A stretch of DNA of 9,044 bases from an uncultured Oscillospiraceae bacterium. Its GTDB lineage: Bacteria; Bacillota_A; Clostridia; Oscillospirales; Oscillospiraceae. Positions within the stretch are counted from its first letter, which is position 1; the number at the start of each line of letters is the position of its first letter. Under the pieces are notes generated by a model, which was not told the origin of the DNA, did not search any database, and was given only the letters and a program-made list of their open reading frames with translations. Made by a program: the position numbers and the translations under genes. This document shows, piece by piece, positions 5,770-9,044 of the stretch. The DNA is taken from positions 1 through 9,044 of the forward strand of contig CALWWO010000028.1 in NCBI GenBank assembly GCA_944385265.1, read 5' to 3'.

Positions 5770-6084
5770 TTACGCTTCGATTGCCTGAATCTGCACCTTG
5801 GTGTAAGGCTGTCTGTGTCCCTGCTTTCTGCGGTAGTTCTTTTTGGGACGCATTTTATAGACGATGATCTTTTTGTTTTTGCCGTTTTTAAGAACGGTGC
5901 CCGTGACCTTAGCGCCCTCAACTACAGGAGCGCCGAAGATTTGATTGTCGTCGTCAAACACGGCGAGGACCTTGTCAAAGGTAACTGCCTCATTTTCTTC
6001 GGCTCCGAGCTTCTCGACAAAGATGACGTCGTTTTCGGCGACGCGGTACTGCTTGCCGCCGGTTTCAATAATTGCACATTTCAT
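5770..6084 (-). CDS. rplU: 50S ribosomal protein L21
   Basis: A 104-residue L21 beginning [15 protein letters not shown], which matches the family start (M-x-A-[IV]-[IF]-x-[ST]-GGKQ). The C-terminal signature with [15 protein letters not shown] is complete. L21 binds 23S rRNA domain I and helps 50S assembly. I chose ATG 6084 rather than the in-frame GTG at 6093 because AGAGGTG (6091-6097) is six bases before the ATG and would itself contain that GTG. It is the first gene of the rplU-rpmA operon, behind a promoter at 6165-6193 and a structured leader that probably mediates feedback control. Confidence 0.97.
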   Translation of the reverse strand: MKCAIIETGGKQYRVAENDVIFVEKLGAEENEAVTFDKVLAVFDDDNQIFGAPVVEGAKVTGTVLKNGKNKKIIVYKMRPKKNYRRKQGHRQPYTKVQIQAIEA

Positions 6085-6113
6085 TATTTTCACCTCTTAC
6101 ATATATAGAGACT

Positions 6114-6156
6114 CGCTGTCGTAGGTGGCAAAAGCACTTCAGACCTATTCAAAGCG
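6114..6156 (-). ncRNA. Putative ribosomal L21 leader (cis-regulatory 5' UTR)
   Basis: The 5' UTR, about 60-70 bases long, folds into an outer helix CGCT/AGCG (6153-6156 with 6114-6117) and an inner helix TAGGT/ACCTA (6143-6147 with 6122-6126). A G-rich/T-rich internal loop lies between the inner arms. A compact leader ahead of rplU is expected in Firmicutes (the Rfam L21 leader family), where ribosomal protein binding represses the operon. Position and folding support the call; I could not compare it with the family consensus. Confidence 0.5.
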
Positions 6157-6164
6157 GTGATAGT

Positions 6165-6193
6165 AGTTTAACATCAGCGACCGGTAAAGTCAA
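6165..6193 (-). promoter_or_regulatory. Sigma-A promoter for rplU-rpmA
   Basis: On the minus strand, -35 TTGACT (6188-6193) and -10 TAAACT (6165-6170) have a 17-base spacer. Transcription would start near 6158, at the foot of the leader structure. Confidence 0.75.
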
Positions 6194-6278
6194 CAATTTT
6201 CTTCAAATTTTCCTTGCAAAACAGCGCGGACACCAATCTAAAGGCGGTATTTGATACCAATATGAGGAGTATAAAGCC

Positions 6279-6818
6279 TCAATTCTTGGCAATGTAGCTT
6301 TTTTGCAGGACTTTCCTTATCGCAGCGGCGAGGACAGAGGCGATAACGATTTTGACAGAATCGCCGAACAAAAACGGAACGACGCATACGGCGAGCGCAT
6401 ATAGCAGCGTGTTACCGCTGACAAACATAAACCATGCCGTGCCGAGCGCATAACAGGCAAAGGTGCCGAGCACCATGCCAAGCGGAAACTTTATAAAATC
6501 GGGAAACGACGATTTATCGACAACAAATCCGGTTATCATGGCGCAGGGGACGTATCCTATAATATATCCGCCCGTCATTCCGGCAATGACCTGAACGCCG
6601 CCGGCGAAATTAGAAAATACGGGCAGCCCGCAGGCTCCGATAAGGATATAGATAAGCACTGCAACAGTACCGCATTTCCAGTCGATAACGGAAGAGGCCA
6701 CATATACTGCCAAAGTTGCAAGAGTTACCGGGATAACGCCGATCGGGACGCTCCACGGAGCAAAAACGCATATCATCGCTGCCAGCATGGCGGTCATGAC
6801 CATTTTTTTCGTATTCAT
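6279..6818 (-). CDS. bioY: BioY, biotin-binding S component of an ECF transporter
   Basis: A 179-residue membrane protein with about six hydrophobic segments, the normal BioY size. The family signature GLPVFSNFAGG (64-74) is followed by MTGGYIIGY (81-89), the conserved loop that lines the biotin site. Near the C-terminus, VPFLFGDSVK (147-156) is another BioY hallmark. BioY captures biotin at the outer face of the membrane and works with the shared EcfA/EcfA'/EcfT module, which is not in this window. GGAGG sits eight bases before the ATG. It lies 77 bases behind ackA with a terminator hairpin between them (6848-6877) and no room for a separate promoter. No BirA operator palindrome was seen. 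Confidence 0.95.
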   Translation of the reverse strand: MNTKKMVMTAMLAAMICVFAPWSVPIGVIPVTLATLAVYVASSVIDWKCGTVAVLIYILIGACGLPVFSNFAGGVQVIAGMTGGYIIGYVPCAMITGFVVDKSSFPDFIKFPLGMVLGTFACYALGTAWFMFVSGNTLLYALAVCVVPFLFGDSVKIVIASVLAAAIRKVLQKSYIAKN

Positions 6819-6847
6819 AGTTATTTCCTCCCAAAAGCCAGTACATG

Positions 6848-6877
6848 AAAAGGGGCGGTCGATTTAAGACCGCCCCT
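6848..6877 (-). terminator. Terminator-like hairpin between ackA and bioY
   Basis: On the minus strand the perfect 10 bp stem AGGGGCGGTC/GACCGCCCCT (6868-6877 with 6851-6860) has a seven-base loop, followed by only three further T residues (TTTC). It begins 18 bases after the ackA stop codon and ends 29 bases before the bioY start. The short T-run suggests partial termination, lowering bioY relative to ackA. Confidence 0.75.
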
Positions 6878-6895
6878 ATCTATTGTTTTGAGCTT

Positions 6896-8086
6896 TTATT
6901 TAGAAGTTAGTTCTTTTGTGTCGCGGGCAATCATAAGCTCTTCGTTTGTCGGAACGATAAAGACCTTGACCTTGGAGTTTGCGCCTGTGATATCGGTCTC
7001 CTTGCCGCGGACCTTGTTCTTTTCGGCGTCGATCTCAATACCCATGAAATCAAGACCGCTTACGATATTCTCGCGCATTTCGGGAGAATTTTCGCCGACG
7101 CCCGCCGTAAAGGCGATACCGTCAACACCGCCGAGAGCGGCAACATAGGAGCCGAGAAATTTTTTGACCTCATAAGCGAATTTATCTAGAGCAAGCTGCG
7201 CACGCTCGTTGCCCTCAGCCGCCGCGTTGTCAAGATCGCGGAAGTCGGAGGATACGCCGGAAATACCCAACACGCCGGATTTCTTGTTCAGTATCGTGAG
7301 CATTTCATGGATGTCGTATCCGTAGTGCTCCATAACGTATTCGAGAACGCCTGCGTCCACGTCGCCGGAGTGGGAGCCCATCGGGAAACCTGCAAGAGGG
7401 GTAAGTCCCATGGACGTATCGACGCATTTTCCACCGATGGAAGCCGAAAGGGAAGATCCGTTGCCGAGGTGGCATACGATCACTTTTGCATCCGGCTTGC
7501 CGAGCAGCTCGAGCATACGCTGAGATACGAAGCGGTGGGACGTGCCATGGAAGCCGTATTTACGGATATCGTGCTTTTCATAGTATTCATACGGCATAGC
7601 GTAGATATATACCTTAGGATCCATCGTCATACCGAAGGAGGTGTCGAAAACAGCGACCTGCGGCGTGTCCGGCATAACCTCTTTACATGCGCGGATTCCC
7701 ATCAGGTTGGCGGGGTTATGGAGAGGACCGAGAGGGATGCAATCCTCGATAGCTTTTTCGACCTCTGCATTTACGATGCAGGATGCTGTAAACTTAGCGC
7801 CGCCGTGAAGTACGCGGTGACCGACAGCGTCGATCTCAGACATGGATTTAACAACACCGTATTCGTCGCTGACGAGCTTTTCCAAAACGGCTTGGATAGC
7901 TTCGTTGTGGGTGGGCATGGCGATGTCAGCCTCATAAACGGGCTTGCCGTTTGCCGGCTTGTGAGTAAGATGACCGTCGAGTCCAATACGTTCGCAAAGA
8001 CCTTTTGCGAGGACGGTTTCGTTCTCCATATCAAAAAGCTGATACTTAAGTGAAGAACTGCCAGAGTTGATGACTAAAATGTTCAT
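6896..8086 (-). CDS. ackA: Acetate kinase
   Basis: A 396-residue ASKHA-fold kinase, the usual length, interconverting acetate + ATP and acetyl-phosphate + ADP for substrate-level ATP in fermentation. Seen: NSGSSSLK at 7-14; HRVLHGG at 90-96 (R91); H123; VFDTSF with D148; YGFHGTSH at 177-184 (H180); CHLGNGSS at 205-212; TAGVGENS at 327-334; PTNEEL at 379-384 (E382). By comparison with the Methanosarcina thermophila enzyme (from memory), N7, R91, H123, D148, H180 and E384 equivalents are present. The residue matching its catalytic Arg241 is His239, in MGSHSGD where MGTRSGD is usual, and Gly152 replaces the common His in the FDTxFHxTM segment. GGAAGG lies nine bases before the ATG. It is divergent from tmcAL and followed by bioY. 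Confidence 0.96.
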   Translation of the reverse strand: MNILVINSGSSSLKYQLFDMENETVLAKGLCERIGLDGHLTHKPANGKPVYEADIAMPTHNEAIQAVLEKLVSDEYGVVKSMSEIDAVGHRVLHGGAKFTASCIVNAEVEKAIEDCIPLGPLHNPANLMGIRACKEVMPDTPQVAVFDTSFGMTMDPKVYIYAMPYEYYEKHDIRKYGFHGTSHRFVSQRMLELLGKPDAKVIVCHLGNGSSLSASIGGKCVDTSMGLTPLAGFPMGSHSGDVDAGVLEYVMEHYGYDIHEMLTILNKKSGVLGISGVSSDFRDLDNAAAEGNERAQLALDKFAYEVKKFLGSYVAALGGVDGIAFTAGVGENSPEMRENIVSGLDFMGIEIDAEKNKVRGKETDITGANSKVKVFIVPTNEELMIARDTKELTSK

Positions 8087-8101
8087 TACACAATTCCTTC
8101 C

Positions 8102-8130
8102 TTGATAAAATTAGATTGCTCGTATAAAAT
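8102..8130 (+). promoter_or_regulatory. Candidate promoter for tmcAL
   Basis: -35 TTGATA (8102-8107) and -10 TAAAAT (8125-8130) have a 17-base spacer. It lies inside the predicted ackA 5' leader and would give tmcAL a leader of about 65 bases. Confidence 0.5.
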
Positions 8131-8143
8131 AATTAACATAGGT

Positions 8144-8172
8144 ATTCTAATACTTTTTTGGGAATATCTCAA
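8144..8172 (-). promoter_or_regulatory. Sigma-A promoter for ackA
   Basis: On the minus strand, -35 TTGAGA (8167-8172) and -10 TAGAAT (8144-8149) have a 17-base spacer. Transcription would start near 8137, about 50 bases before the ackA ATG. It faces the tmcAL promoter, so the two 5' ends would overlap in antisense. Confidence 0.65.
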
Positions 8173-8202
8173 TATTTTTTTTGAAATTTGTAGGAGCAAA
8201 CA

Positions 8203-9044
8203 ATGAAAATTGCCGGAATCGTGTGCGAATATAACCCATTTCATAACGGACATGCGTATCATATTGCCAAAACGCGTTCGATATTGGGAGATGATACGGC
8301 GATAGTATGCGTGATGAGCGGCAATTTCGTCCAGCGGGGCGACGTTGCGATATTCGATAAGCACGCGCGCGCAGCGCTAGCTTTGATGTGCGGCGCCGAC
8401 CTCGTGGTAGAGCTTCCGCTTCCGTGGACGCTGTCGTCGGCTGAAAATTTTGCATACGGAGCCGTATCGCTGCTGCAAAAGATCGACTGCGGATACCTCT
8501 CCTTCGGCAGCGAATGCGGCGATATAGACGATATTACGGCTGCAGCAGAGATTATGCTTGAGAACAGGACGCAGGAAATGATAAGAGAAGGTTTGACAAA
8601 TGGCAAAGCTTATACATCTGCATGTGCAGACGCGCTCAAAAGCGTCTCGCCGAAACTGGGAGACCTTTTGAACAGCGCAAATAATCTGCTCGGGATAGAG
8701 TATGCTAAGGCTGCGATAGCCCTCGGCGGCAAAATAGAGTGCATGACCGTAAAGCGGGACGGCGCGGGGCATGATAGCCGCGCTGCGGAGGGAAAGATGG
8801 CATCCGCCTCCTTTATACGCGCGCGCCTGCTCGCCGGAGATACGGCTGACGAGTATATGCCCGCCTGTGCCGCGGAAATCATAGCCGGTAAAAAACCCGT
8901 GTCGATATATGATTACGAGCAGGCGATACTCTCGCGCCTGCGAGGGATGAGCGATGCGGATTACAAAAAGCTTGACGACAGAAGAGAGGGCTTTGCGGAG
9001 CGGTTTATGAAATACGCGCGAACGGCGCCGACGATAGACGCGCT
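8203..9044 (+). CDS. tmcAL: tRNA(Met) cytidine acetate ligase (TmcAL, YlbM family), partial
   Basis: An open frame of 280 codons runs off the right edge; the family is about 380-410 residues, so roughly 70% is present. The N-terminus has GIVCEYNPFHNGH with the nucleotidyl-transferase H-x-G-H motif at H14-N-G-H17. MSGNFVQRG is at 38-46, and NLLGIEYAKA (161-170) and SASFIR (201-206, equivalent to the I-S-S-T-x-I-R block) follow in order. TmcAL activates acetate with ATP as acetyl-AMP and forms N4-acetylcytidine at the wobble base of elongator tRNA-Met. AGGAG (8192-8196) precedes the ATG by six bases. Its acetate substrate links it to the divergent ackA; ylbM-like and acetate kinase genes are neighbours in many Clostridia (from memory). 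Confidence 0.95.
   Translation, partial: MKIAGIVCEYNPFHNGHAYHIAKTRSILGDDTAIVCVMSGNFVQRGDVAIFDKHARAALALMCGADLVVELPLPWTLSSAENFAYGAVSLLQKIDCGYLSFGSECGDIDDITAAAEIMLENRTQEMIREGLTNGKAYTSACADALKSVSPKLGDLLNSANNLLGIEYAKAAIALGGKIECMTVKRDGAGHDSRAAEGKMASASFIRARLLAGDTADEYMPACAAEIIAGKKPVSIYDYEQAILSRLRGMSDADYKKLDDRREGFAERFMKYARTAPTIDA

Noticed and set aside
6819..6850. BirA operator or biotin-responsive riboswitch before bioY
   Set aside because: No spaced inverted BirA-type palindrome is visible, and no biotin riboswitch class is known to me.
7307..8053. Long plus-strand open frame (248 codons)
   Set aside because: It lies antisense inside ackA; the strong kinase motifs on the other strand explain it as a shadow.
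8147..8882. Several minus-strand open frames
   Set aside because: They are antisense shadows of tmcAL, whose conserved motifs read continuously on the plus strand.

Overview
The window looks like a housekeeping stretch from a mid-GC Firmicute of class Clostridia, probably an Oscillospiraceae/Ruminococcaceae-type gut anaerobe. This is inferred from strong GGAGG-type ribosome binding sites, textbook sigma-A promoters with 17-base spacers, a DegV-family protein, a BioY biotin importer, acetate kinase next to TmcAL, and the style of the rplU/rpmA/obgE genes. The sequence itself does not fix the species.

Layout, left to right. (1) Minus strand, 1-678: a small DivIVA-like coiled-coil protein with its own promoter runs into the start of a class I fumarate hydratase beta subunit, which is cut by the window edge. 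(2) Plus strand, 698-1350: a promoter, tRNA-Arg(CCG), its terminator, and two nearly identical structured direct repeats of about 116 bp spaced 249 bp apart. No convincing protein is encoded here. (3) Plus strand, 1389-2015: a TVP38/TMEM64 (VTT) membrane protein. (4) Minus strand, 2061-2852: a GNAT acetyltransferase with a strong promoter, followed by the C-terminal scrap of a type-B carboxylesterase and a hairpin. (5) Minus strand, 2942-5394: a degV-obgE transcription unit with a clear promoter and terminator. (6) Minus strand, 5413-6193: an rplU-rpmA (L21-L27) operon with a promoter, a structured L21-type leader and a terminator. (7) Minus strand, 6279-8172: ackA (acetate kinase), then a terminator-like hairpin, then bioY. 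(8) Plus strand, 8102-9044: the divergently transcribed tmcAL (ylbM), cut by the right edge.

Functional links. AckA interconverts acetate and acetyl-phosphate, and TmcAL consumes acetate plus ATP to acetylate the wobble cytidine of elongator tRNA-Met, so the divergent pair shares a metabolite. L21, L27 and ObgE all belong to 50S ribosome assembly, but here DegV and a separate promoter sit between the ribosomal protein genes and obgE. L27 lacks the N-terminal extension usual in Firmicutes, and the prp protease gene usually found between rplU and rpmA is absent.

No CRISPR array, phage, transposase, toxin-antitoxin or defence system is visible. The points most worth a second look are the tandem structured repeats behind the tRNA, an Arg-to-His change at a catalytic position of the acetate kinase, the unextended L27 without prp, and bioY lying immediately behind a terminator with no room for its own promoter.
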